Translations under genes and position numbers: made by a program | Part shown: piece after piece, positions 56,816 to 64,000 of the stretch | Position numbering within the stretch: position 1 is the stretch's first letter | Layout: every line of letters begins with the position of its first letter | Origin: an uncultured Erythrobacter sp. | Lineage (GTDB): Bacteria; Pseudomonadota; Alphaproteobacteria; Sphingomonadales; Sphingomonadaceae | Direction of reading: 5' to 3' | Length of the DNA: 64,000 nt | NCBI GenBank assembly: GCA_947494705.1 | Contig: CANLVN010000003.1 | Location: 682,001-746,000 of the forward strand | Notes under the pieces: generated by a model | Told to the model about the DNA's origin: nothing | What the model saw: only the letters and a program-made list of their open reading frames with translations | Databases searched by the model: none

Positions 56816-57595
56816 TCAGATCGCGCGTTCGGCGATCATCTTCTTGGTCTCTGCGATTGCCTTGGCGGGGCTAAGGCCCTTGGGGCAGACATTCGCGCAG
56901 TTCATGATCGTGTGGCAGCGGTAGAGGCGGAAGGGATCTTCCAGCTCGTTGAGGCGCTCACCCGTCATCTCGTCACGGCTGTCGGCTAGCCAGCGATAGG
57001 CCTGAAGCAAGATGGCAGGGCCGAGGAACTTGTCCGAATTCCACCAATAGGAGGGGCACGCGGTCGAGCAGCAGGCGCACAGGATGCATTCGTAAAGGCC
57101 GTCGAGTTTCTCGCGCTCTTCCGGCGATTGCAGCCGCTCCTTGCCGCTGGGCGTCGGGCTGACTGTTTGCAGCCAAGGACGGATCGAGGCGTATTGCGCG
57201 TAGAAGTGCGTGAAGTCTGGGACCAGATCCTTGATCACATCCATGTGCGGCAGCGGCGTGATGCGGATCTCGCCCTTCAGATCCTCGATCGCGGTGGTGC
57301 AGGCGAGGCCGTTCTTGCCGTTGAGGTTCATCGAGCACGACCCGCAGATGCCTTCGCGGCAGGAGCGGCGAAAGGTGAGGGTCGGGTCGATCTCGTTCTT
57401 TATCTTGAACAGCGCGTCGAGAACCATCGGGCCGCAATCGTCGAGGTCGATCTCGAACTTGTCGTAGCGCGGGTTCTTGCCGCTGTCGGGATCGTAGCGA
57501 TAGACCTTGAAGCTCCGGACGCGCTTGCCGTCGGTCTTGTGGACCTTGCCGTCTTTGCGGATTTTCGAATTAGCGGGGAGTGTGAAGGTTGCCAT
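56816..57595 (-). CDS. sdhB: succinate dehydrogenase iron-sulfur subunit
   Basis: Electron-transfer subunit of complex II. The 259 residues hold all three cluster motifs: [2Fe-2S] Cys79, Cys84, Cys87, Cys99; and Cys170, Cys173, Cys176, Cys180 with Cys227, Cys233, Cys237 for the [4Fe-4S] and [3Fe-4S] clusters. It is the first gene of its minus-strand unit; sdhC, sdhD and sdhA are not upstream, where an SDR on the other strand begins. Confidence 0.96.
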   Translation of the reverse strand: MATFTLPANSKIRKDGKVHKTDGKRVRSFKVYRYDPDSGKNPRYDKFEIDLDDCGPMVLDALFKIKNEIDPTLTFRRSCREGICGSCSMNLNGKNGLACTTAIEDLKGEIRITPLPHMDVIKDLVPDFTHFYAQYASIRPWLQTVSPTPSGKERLQSPEEREKLDGLYECILCACCSTACPSYWWNSDKFLGPAILLQAYRWLADSRDEMTGERLNELEDPFRLYRCHTIMNCANVCPKGLSPAKAIAETKKMIAERAI

Positions 57596-57766
57596 TGTGT
57601 CGTGATCCCTTGTCTTGGACCTCTACTTAGCGGATGCAGCATGGGAGGCAAGTGCAGCCCGATTGCGCGGTTGCGCATTGGGGTTGCAGGCGAATCAAGC
57701 GTGGTGCGCTTGGAACGCCGAAGTGCATGTTTTGAAAAATTTCGATACCGTCACAAATGCCTGATA

Positions 57767-57772
57767 TATAAT
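57767..57772 (+). promoter_or_regulatory. TATAAT -10 candidate in the sdhB/SDR divergent region
   Basis: A perfect TATAAT in an AT-rich patch (57731-57780) inside the 282-base gap. A TTGAAA at 57732-57737 is too far away (29 bases) to pair with it, and no good -35 sits at 17 bases. The rest of the gap shows no gene. Confidence 0.25.
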
Positions 57773-57877
57773 TGATATTCCCGGTCGCGCCTGTTCGCAT
57801 GTGTCAACTTTCAGTTTCTGGTGCGCTCTCGCACGCGTTTCGCGGAACTTACCGCCTTGCCGGACACTGTAGCTAGC

Positions 57878-58612
57878 ATGGGAGATGTAGGAAATTATCC
57901 GCGCAAGGCTGCGATATTCGGGAGCACGGGCGGGATCGGGCATGCCATGTGCCTCGCGCTCGTCAATGGGGGCTGCGAAACGGTCCGTGCGGGGTCTCGC
58001 GACGGTCTCGAGCCGGTCGGCCCCGCCTTGCAGCCCTTCACGTTCGACCTGAGAGACGAGGACAGCATCGCCGCTGCCGCCGCCGCAATGAAGGACGATC
58101 CGCCCGAATGGGTAATCGTCACCACAGGCGTGCTGACGCTGTCTGACGGGACCGGACCGGAGCGGACGTATAAGCGCCTTGATGCCGCGGCGATGGCGGA
58201 TGTGCTGGCGCTCAACACGATTGGCCCGGCACTCATCGCCAAGCATGTCCTGCCACTCATGCCGCGCGACCGCCGGTTCGTTTTTGCCGCGCTGAGCGCC
58301 CGCGTGGGTTCGATCAGCGACAATGGGCTGGGAGGGTGGCATTCCTATCGGGCCTCGAAAGCCGCACTCAACATGTTGTTGAAGAATTTCGCGCTCGAAT
58401 GCGGTCGCACTCATACGGGAGGCGTTGTTGTCGGATTGCATCCCGGCACCGTAGACAGCAAGCTGTCCGAGCCATTTCAGTCGAACCTGCCCGAAGGTCA
58501 GCTTACGCCGCCCGGCGAAGCGGCTGAAAACCTGCTAGGCGTGCTTTCAGAACTGGAGCCGCGCGACAGCGGCAAGGTGTTCGATTTCGCGGGCAAGGAA
58601 GTGCCCGCTTAG
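57878..58612 (+). CDS. short-chain dehydrogenase, C-factor-like
   Basis: A 244-residue SDR with NAD(P) motif GSTGGIG (15-21), Ser140 and the catalytic Tyr157-Lys161 (YRASK). Its sequence resembles the C-factor (CsgA-like) group of SDRs. The ATG at 57878 starts the Rossmann fold normally; the frame is open further upstream but with no conserved sequence. Substrate unknown. Confidence 0.87.
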   Translation: MGDVGNYPRKAAIFGSTGGIGHAMCLALVNGGCETVRAGSRDGLEPVGPALQPFTFDLRDEDSIAAAAAAMKDDPPEWVIVTTGVLTLSDGTGPERTYKRLDAAAMADVLALNTIGPALIAKHVLPLMPRDRRFVFAALSARVGSISDNGLGGWHSYRASKAALNMLLKNFALECGRTHTGGVVVGLHPGTVDSKLSEPFQSNLPEGQLTPPGEAAENLLGVLSELEPRDSGKVFDFAGKEVPA

Positions 58613-58624
58613 GCTGCGCTGCCT

Positions 58625-58918
58625 TCAGTCTAAGATGCCGACGGCAAGTTCTGCCCAGATAGTGAGAAAGGCGAGGGCGCATGCAGCCACGCCGAGAATG
58701 CGCCCCATCGGTCTGCGCGAAAGACGAAGGGCGAGCTTGACACCTGCCCACAAGGCAGCCAGCAGGATCGCGGCCATGAGAAAATCGCCTGGACCCCAGT
58801 TGAGCTCGGGGCTGAATTGCATCGCTATGAACGGCACCGCAAGCAATGCGAAGGCGCAGCACGCGAACACGAGGCGAAAGGTGGAAAAGGGAAATGAACG
58901 ATCGGCTTGTGCGGCCAT
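58625..58918 (-). CDS. small three-helix membrane protein, unknown function
   Basis: A 97-residue inner-membrane protein with three hydrophobic helices (about residues 13-33, 45-62 and 74-94). AGGAGG lies six bases before the ATG at 58918, which fixes this start; an ATG six bases earlier is too close to the ribosome site. I do not recognise the family. It converges with the SDR gene. Confidence 0.65.
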   Translation of the reverse strand: MAAQADRSFPFSTFRLVFACCAFALLAVPFIAMQFSPELNWGPGDFLMAAILLAALWAGVKLALRLSRRPMGRILGVAACALAFLTIWAELAVGILD

Positions 58919-58983
58919 CTGCATCCTCCTGTAAAGCGCCCAGCTTAGCGACAAGGCGGACGATTTGCAAAGCAGGACATGCG

Positions 58984-60144
58984 CTACCTCAGGGCGAGAA
59001 TATCCCGGATCGCGGCCGCTCCACGCTTTGATGCACTGAGCGAGGGGTCGACGTCCATCGTGTATTCGAAGAGGCGTTGCTGTGTCGGACGGTATTCGCT
59101 CGCCAGATTCTCCCAATTGTCGAGCGCTTCGATCACGCCTGCAATATCCTTCACGACCGGTCCATTGCCCCAGAAGGGATAGGCAGCGGGGCCATCACCA
59201 GCAGCGTCGAGGAAGATCGAAAGGCCCGGATCACGCAGGAATTCGTAAATCTGGCTGGAAACGTCGCCGATATAGATGTCGGCGGCGCGCGTGTAGGTCA
59301 TGTCGAAGAGCGCGTCGGAGCCGGTATCGACGTGGACGTTTTCGCGATCTTCTAGCCCGTCAGGCAAATCGGGTCGCAATCGAGCGACCTTGTATTCCGG
59401 TGAGATGTGCAGCCGCTTGCGCCACAGCATAACATGCGGCGCAAAAACCAGGTTGAACCGGTCCCCCATTCCCGCCAATGTCTGCAGTAATTGCGGCCCG
59501 TGGTCGTACCAGGACGACAGGTGCGGATCGAAATGCGGGTTGTAGAGGATCAGCGGCTTTTCATTCTCGAACAGTCGCTTGACCGGATGATTGGCGATGG
59601 TGTCGAACTTGGCGTAGCCGATGACGCGGCATTTCTCGGGCCGCGCAATATTGTTCGCCACCATCTCGTCCTTCACCTTCTGACCACTCACGAGGTGAAA
59701 ATCGAACTTCGCCATCGACGGGTGATAGGTCACCGCCCGGTCGCCCGCACCGTGCGGGACAAATACGAACACGGGTGCGGTACCTCTGCGCTTGAGCAAC
59801 CGATCCTTGACGCGCAGGCAGGTCCTTTCCGGTGATACGATCATGTCGACACTCGCGAAAAGCGGCTCCGCATCGCGCAGCCTTGCCAGTCTCCGGGCGG
59901 GCAGGATGTGATTGGGAAGGGCAAGAGCAGCGTGCTTGATTGGCGGCAGTGCAAGGTCCTGCCATTCGATGCGGTCTGCCGCCTTTGCTGGTATCAAGGC
60001 GCGGACCTGTGCCTCGATCGCTGTTGTGCCCGTCGCCGCGAGGACCCGTGGAGCACCCTCCATCAACGCTAGTTCGCCCATGATCCCCGCCACATGCGCA
60101 GCCTGATGGGCAGCGTCGTGGTTGAAGAGAAACAGGACGCTCAT
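58984..60144 (-). CDS. CDP-glycerol glycerophosphotransferase-like protein 1
   Basis: A 386-residue GT-B type transferase. The C-terminal half has PLILYNPHFDPHLSSW, FAPHVMLWRKRL and IYIGDVSSQIYEFL, the nucleotide-binding signature of TagB/TagF-type polyol-phosphate transferases. TagF-like proteins polymerise glycerol phosphate in Gram-positive teichoic acid; in a Gram-negative organism a phosphoglycerol-like decoration of a capsule or LPS is more likely. Five bases separate it from its upstream paralogue. Confidence 0.83.
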   Translation of the reverse strand: MSVLFLFNHDAAHQAAHVAGIMGELALMEGAPRVLAATGTTAIEAQVRALIPAKAADRIEWQDLALPPIKHAALALPNHILPARRLARLRDAEPLFASVDMIVSPERTCLRVKDRLLKRRGTAPVFVFVPHGAGDRAVTYHPSMAKFDFHLVSGQKVKDEMVANNIARPEKCRVIGYAKFDTIANHPVKRLFENEKPLILYNPHFDPHLSSWYDHGPQLLQTLAGMGDRFNLVFAPHVMLWRKRLHISPEYKVARLRPDLPDGLEDRENVHVDTGSDALFDMTYTRAADIYIGDVSSQIYEFLRDPGLSIFLDAAGDGPAAYPFWGNGPVVKDIAGVIEALDNWENLASEYRPTQQRLFEYTMDVDPSLSASKRGAAAIRDILALR

Positions 60145-60149
60145 CGGGT

Positions 60150-61283
60150 TCAGGCGGCGTTTTTGTAGTTGGCGACGAAATCCGTGATTAGGTCCGCAGT
60201 TCGCACCACCGATGTTTCGCTTGTATCGCCGAGCTGATGGTCTGCGAAGGCTTGTTGCCGATCGCGATATTGATCGTGCATGTCGAATGCGCGCGCGATT
60301 GCCGGCATGATCTCGTCAGGGTTTTCGACTACTTCGCCCAAATGCCAAAGCTCGTAATGCGGGTCGTCTTTCCAGTCGACGCCGTGCGCATTGATGAAAA
60401 CACACGGGCGTGGCCGACTGACGAATTCGACAACCTGGCTGGAAACATCGCCGACGTAGATATCGGCCAATTCGGTATAGGTGTTGTCCATGACGCGCGA
60501 GGAGCCGGGATCGACGAGGATCGTCTCGTCCGACATCGCGCGGTACTTGTCGCGCGTCTTTTCGGAGCGGCGATGGAACAGCTTTACATGCGGTGCCACG
60601 ATCAGGTTGCGCGACCGATCGGCGCGAAACCCATCGAGCAGGGGCGTCAGGAACCGGTCCCAGCTGCGTTCCTTGCGCTCCTTGTGCGGATTATAGAGAA
60701 CCGTTGGATTGTCGTTGTCGAAAAGCGGCGTGGCCTGTCCTGCGAGCAAGGCGCTGGAGACCATCTTGGTGTAACCGGCGGCAACGATCTGTTCGGGCTT
60801 GATTTCACCGGGCCGCAGGCGATGCTCCATGTCGCCTGGGCCCTTGGCCAGGACCAGGTCGCAGTCGTTTCGCTGATGGGAAGACGGGATGAACCGCGTA
60901 CCAGCGCCATGCGTAATGAAGATCCGCGCGGGACGCCGCGATTTTGGCTCGCCTTCGAACAGGCGGTCGATGTGAACCTCTGTCGAAACAATCGCGTCGT
61001 AGTGGCGCAGCAGATCCTCGTTTGCGGCCATAACACTCGACTTGGCGAGGCCGAGCACTTTCGTGCTCTGGATCGTGCGTCCCAGTAAATTCGCGACCAG
61101 CTTTCGAGAGCGCACGGCAGGCACACCATGGGCGTTAGCGAGGATATCGAGATGCTGCGGGGTCGCGGGGTCGAGGTGGAACACATCGACTTCGATCCCA
61201 TCGCGGCTCATCAGCTCGAACATTACCGCTGCTGCATGATAGACCTGATACGCTTCGGCAATGAATACGAAGGCGAGCTTCAT
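60150..61283 (-). CDS. CDP-glycerol glycerophosphotransferase-like protein 2
   Basis: A 377-residue paralogue of the protein encoded next to it, sharing the pattern VLYNPHKERKERSW, VAPHVKLFHRR and IYVGDVSSQVVEFV at the same relative positions. The ATG at 61283 gives an N-terminus (MKLAFVFIAEAYQVYHA) that aligns with that of protein 1. The two probably act in sequence or on different acceptors. Divergent from the flippase gene. Confidence 0.82.
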   Translation of the reverse strand: MKLAFVFIAEAYQVYHAAAVMFELMSRDGIEVDVFHLDPATPQHLDILANAHGVPAVRSRKLVANLLGRTIQSTKVLGLAKSSVMAANEDLLRHYDAIVSTEVHIDRLFEGEPKSRRPARIFITHGAGTRFIPSSHQRNDCDLVLAKGPGDMEHRLRPGEIKPEQIVAAGYTKMVSSALLAGQATPLFDNDNPTVLYNPHKERKERSWDRFLTPLLDGFRADRSRNLIVAPHVKLFHRRSEKTRDKYRAMSDETILVDPGSSRVMDNTYTELADIYVGDVSSQVVEFVSRPRPCVFINAHGVDWKDDPHYELWHLGEVVENPDEIMPAIARAFDMHDQYRDRQQAFADHQLGDTSETSVVRTADLITDFVANYKNAA

Positions 61284-61301
61284 CGAATCTTCCGATTGAG
61301 G

Positions 61302-61324
61302 GGAGCGCGCAAGAATAGCGCTCC
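61302..61324. promoter_or_regulatory. inverted repeat between the glycerophosphotransferase and flippase genes
   Basis: GGAGCGC-gcaagaata-GCGCTCC, perfect 7-bp arms with a nine-base spacer, in the 121-base divergent region. It could regulate both surface-polymer transcripts. Evidence is positional only. Confidence 0.3.
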
Positions 61325-61404
61325 TGTTGCCCTGCGCAACCGCACATTGGGGCACAATAAACGCCTTCTTGTCGCTTGTCGGATAATGGTTCAGAGCGCG
61401 CGCG

Positions 61405-62730
61405 ATGGTTCACGGAATTTCAGACGACACGGTGAGGGGCGGTGCTCGCCGCATTCTCGGAAATGTTGCGTGGCTTATCGGAGGCAAGGGCTTTGGCGCC
61501 GTGTGCTCCATCGTCTACCTCGGTATTCTCGCTCGCAGCCTGGGCGTCGAGAATTTCGGTCTGTTCTCGATGATCTTCGCGACCGGACAGGCCATCGTCG
61601 AGCTCTCCAAGTTCCAGACCTGGCAAATGGTCGTGCGATTCGGCATGCCGGCCCTGTCACGCGATGATTGGGACGGGTTTGGACGGCTCGCGGTGGCTGC
61701 AGGCTTCATCGACTTCCTCGGTGCATTGTTGGGCTGTCTGATGGGCTGGGTCGCGGTGTATTATCTGGGACAGGCGCTGGACCTCGATCAGCGCTACACC
61801 AATGTTGCTTTCGGATTTATCTGTGCCCTTGCTTTCGCGCGAGCGTCGGCTCCCATCGGCGTGCTGCGCGCACTTGACCGGTTCGATGTGGCGGTGGCTG
61901 TTGGCGCGATAACGCCGCTGTCGCGCCTGATCGCAGCCATCGTCATCTGGTCTGTGGGCGCGACAGTGGAGCTTTTCCTTATCGCCTGGGCGGTGCTTGA
62001 GCTCATCGTGGCCGCGCTACACTGGTTTTTCGCACAACGCTTGGCGCGCCGTTCGGTGCGATTGCGTCATCTCAAGCATTTCCGGCGGACGATGTCTGAG
62101 CATGAGGGCATCTTCCGTTTTCTCGGTGTGGTCTATCTCAGCACATCTGTATGGGGGCTTATCCAGCAGGGGCCGCTGCTCGCTGTCGGCTACCTGCTGG
62201 GGGCGAGCGCTGCGGGCGTCTACCGGATAGCCGACCAGCTGGCCAAGGGGCTCGGCAAACTTGCCACGCTTATGGCGCAGGCGCTCTACCCCGAAATGAA
62301 CCGTCAGGCGCGAGAGGCCGGGGCCGAAGCGTTCGGGAGGCTCCTGCGGCGCATCAACGTGAATGTCATCGTCGCGGGGGCTGCGTTAGTGCTGCTTTCG
62401 ATGCTGCTTGGCGACACCATACTCGTCTTGATCGGCGGCGAAGCATATGGGATTGGCGGTCCGGTACTCGTTCCGCTCGTGCTGGCCGCCTCTTTCGAAC
62501 TCGCCAGTGTCTCCTACGAAGCGGTCCTCCACGCCTATGGCAAGGAGCATTACCAGCTTTATGCGCGAATTTTTACCCTGTTGGCGATGACCGTGCTGAT
62601 CGTTCTTCTCGCGTCGGGCGGGCCGATTTGGATAGGCTGGGCGGTGGCCGGTGCAATGGCACTTGGCTATGCCGCGTCGAGCGTAATCGTTTGGCTCACG
62701 GTGCGCCATCATCGGAAGGCGCGCGCGTGA
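61405..62730 (+). CDS. oligosaccharide flippase family protein (Wzx-like)
   Basis: A 441-residue integral membrane protein with about twelve helices. The N-terminal RRILGNVAWLIGGKGFGAVC and the region ASAAGVYRIADQLAKGLGKL are typical of Wzx/MurJ-type exporters, which move lipid-linked sugars across the inner membrane. It is likely to serve the glycan made with the adjacent glycerophosphotransferases. Its stop overlaps the next GTG start (GTGA). Confidence 0.88.
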   Translation: MVHGISDDTVRGGARRILGNVAWLIGGKGFGAVCSIVYLGILARSLGVENFGLFSMIFATGQAIVELSKFQTWQMVVRFGMPALSRDDWDGFGRLAVAAGFIDFLGALLGCLMGWVAVYYLGQALDLDQRYTNVAFGFICALAFARASAPIGVLRALDRFDVAVAVGAITPLSRLIAAIVIWSVGATVELFLIAWAVLELIVAALHWFFAQRLARRSVRLRHLKHFRRTMSEHEGIFRFLGVVYLSTSVWGLIQQGPLLAVGYLLGASAAGVYRIADQLAKGLGKLATLMAQALYPEMNRQAREAGAEAFGRLLRRINVNVIVAGAALVLLSMLLGDTILVLIGGEAYGIGGPVLVPLVLAASFELASVSYEAVLHAYGKEHYQLYARIFTLLAMTVLIVLLASGGPIWIGWAVAGAMALGYAASSVIVWLTVRHHRKARA

Positions 62731-63476
62731 CAACGGCCCTGGTATTGGCGGGAACACGCCCCGGCGGTGACCCTCTCGCGCTCGAGATGGGCGTAGAGCA
62801 CAAGGCTCTGATCGAGGTCGATGGAACCCCCATGCTCACGCGGGTCGTATCGGCCCTGCAACAGGCCGGGATCGAGCGCGTCATTGTTAGCTGCAACGCC
62901 CCGGCGGTCAGAGAACTGGCCCTCTCGTTGAAAGCCGAGTCCATTGCGTCAAAGGGAGGGCCGAGCGCGAGCGCGCTTGCTGCATTCGAACTTGCCGGTG
63001 CTCCGATGGTGGTGACGACCAGCGACCACGCGCTGTTGCAGCCGGGATGGGTCAGGCAGCTCCTCACCGATACGCCCGCACATGCGGACGTGGCTTTCAT
63101 GCTGGCGGAACGCCGCGTGGTTGAGCGCGATGTTCCGGACACGGAGCGAACCTACTGGCGCTTTGCGGATGGGCAGTGGTCCGGATGCAACCTGTTCTAC
63201 CTGCGAACTGCGGAAGCACGCAGGGCAATCGAGATGTGGTCGGTAGTCGAAAATCAACGCAAACGCCCATGGCGAATAGCGGCCCGGCTCGGCCCGTCGA
63301 CGCTTCTCTCGCTGGCTGTTGGACGCCTAGGCGTCGATGCAGGAATCGCTCGACTGGGTGATCGGATCGGGGTCAAAGTCTCGCATGTCGCCGCGAGCAA
63401 CGGGCTCGCCGCGGTCGATGTCGACAAGCGGGCGGATTTCGATTTCGTCCAACAATGGCTTGCAAGGCGGCCCTGA
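62727..63476 (+). CDS. nucleotidyltransferase (NTP_transf_3 / MobA-like)
   Basis: A 249-residue GT-A type nucleotidyltransferase. Its opening TALVLAGTRPGGDPLAL is the signature of the MobA/IspD-like fold, with Lys26 (HKALIEVDGTPML) and an acidic pair TTSDHALL. The GTG start at 62727 overlaps the flippase stop. By context it may form a CDP-linked alcohol or sugar, perhaps the donor for the glycerophosphotransferases; this is inference. Confidence 0.82.
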   Translation: MTTALVLAGTRPGGDPLALEMGVEHKALIEVDGTPMLTRVVSALQQAGIERVIVSCNAPAVRELALSLKAESIASKGGPSASALAAFELAGAPMVVTTSDHALLQPGWVRQLLTDTPAHADVAFMLAERRVVERDVPDTERTYWRFADGQWSGCNLFYLRTAEARRAIEMWSVVENQRKRPWRIAARLGPSTLLSLAVGRLGVDAGIARLGDRIGVKVSHVAASNGLAAVDVDKRADFDFVQQWLARRP

Positions 63477-63540
63477 AAAGCGTTTCTGTAGCATTTCCAG
63501 TGACAATTGCGCGCTCGCAGCTGCGGTCAGGAAGGATCAG

Positions 63541-64000
63541 ATGGGGTTTTTCGATGCCGGCGGATGGTACGATGCGCATGTCATGCCGCGATTGATCGGC
63601 TGCGCGTGCAGCACCGGTCAGGTGATGAAGCGGCGCTCGCAGATTGTGCCGCTTGCGCAAGGCGATGTCTTCGAGCTTGGCTGTGGCGGCGGCTTGAACC
63701 AGCAATTTTACGATGCCGAGCGGGTGACCTCGCTCGCCGGGATCGACCCGAATGAAAAGCTGCTGGCTGCCGCTAGGGCCGCATCAGAAGAGCGCGGTTT
63801 CCCCGCTGATTTCCGAAAGGGGATGGGGGAGGCGATACCTTTTCCCGACAGCGCGTTCGACACGGTGGTTTGCACCTTCACCCTGTGTTCGGTTCAGGAT
63901 CCGAAAGCGGTGTTGTCGGAGATGCACCGCATCCTGCGACCCGGGGGACAGGTGCTTTTCCTCGAACATGGCCGCGCGCCCGACGCAGATGTCGCCAAAT
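63541..64000 (+). CDS. class I SAM-dependent methyltransferase, 3' end cut by the window
   Basis: The frame opens with ATG at 63541 after the ribosome site aggaagg and is uninterrupted to the window end (153 codons). SAM motif VFELGCGGGLNQQF near residue 43, VVCTFTLCSVQDP and RILRPGGQVLFLEH give the UbiE/Methyltransf_11 pattern. The acceptor is unknown; its position after the flippase and nucleotidyltransferase suggests a glycan or lipid substrate. Confidence 0.85.
   Translation, partial: MGFFDAGGWYDAHVMPRLIGCACSTGQVMKRRSQIVPLAQGDVFELGCGGGLNQQFYDAERVTSLAGIDPNEKLLAAARAASEERGFPADFRKGMGEAIPFPDSAFDTVVCTFTLCSVQDPKAVLSEMHRILRPGGQVLFLEHGRAPDADVAK

Overview
The window looks like a chromosomal segment of an alphaproteobacterium of the order Sphingomonadales, probably close to the Erythrobacteraceae. 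This is inferred from the high GC content, dense same-strand gene pairs with ATGA or TGATG overlaps, and an exosortase A (XrtA) exopolysaccharide cluster in the arrangement typical of that order. No rRNA, tRNA, insertion sequence, prophage or CRISPR array was seen. No gene-free stretch exceeds 300 bases; the longest are 57596-57877, 15587-15810, 13124-13347 and 54024-54240.

Positions 1-36000 are mostly housekeeping. They hold the 3' part of guaB, an RsmB/NOP RNA methyltransferase, a TPR protein, a glutathione S-transferase, rppH with an alpha/beta hydrolase, and a membrane metal-dependent hydrolase. A photolyase and cyclopropane-fatty-acid-synthase-like pair, a serine hydrolase lipoprotein and a PilZ protein follow, then an SDR with purF, lolC-lolD, glutathione peroxidase and dnaE. 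Next come an acyl-CoA ligase with a DUF1330 gene and a membrane gene. A minus-strand run carries a degenerate uracil-DNA-glycosylase-like gene, a lytic transglycosylase, moaB, a CaCA-type exchanger and a radical SAM gene. ETF-ubiquinone oxidoreductase, ispE, an N-formylglutamate amidohydrolase, ilvD, a small lipoprotein, nnr and a TrmA/RlmD-type RNA methyltransferase close this half.

Positions 36011-54023 are one functional block, the XrtA/PEP-CTERM-linked exopolysaccharide locus. A minus-strand arm (two hydrolases, an acyl carrier protein, a GNAT/FemAB-like transferase) faces a plus-strand arm. The plus arm holds an AMP-dependent ligase, a PLP decarboxylase, a polysaccharide export lipoprotein, a chain-length protein, a CpsD-like kinase, a beta-barrel protein, an ExeA-like ATPase, a deacetylase, a FemAB protein, a glycosyltransferase, an exosortase and an asparagine-synthase-like amidotransferase. 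The export genes form the envelope-spanning machine. The ligase, carrier protein, decarboxylase, transferase and hydrolases look like an unassigned building-block or acyl-modification module. The exosortase has its C-R-H triad but no EpsI domain, and no PEP-CTERM substrate is visible.

Directly downstream, 54241-55164 encodes a crotonase that matches RpfF-type DSF synthases better than ordinary enoyl-CoA hydratases, including two Glu residues 20 apart. It sits behind a promoter-like sequence and two 17-nt palindromes whose centres are 21 bp apart. This is the most interesting candidate system here: a fatty-acid signal synthase next to an exopolysaccharide locus.

Positions 55167-64000 hold zapE, a PaaI-like thioesterase, sdhB apart from sdhCDA, an SDR and a small membrane protein. 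A second surface-polymer group follows: two paralogous CDP-glycerol glycerophosphotransferase-like proteins facing a Wzx-like flippase, a nucleotidyltransferase and a methyltransferase cut by the window end. All functions come from motifs and remembered family features; no database search was run.
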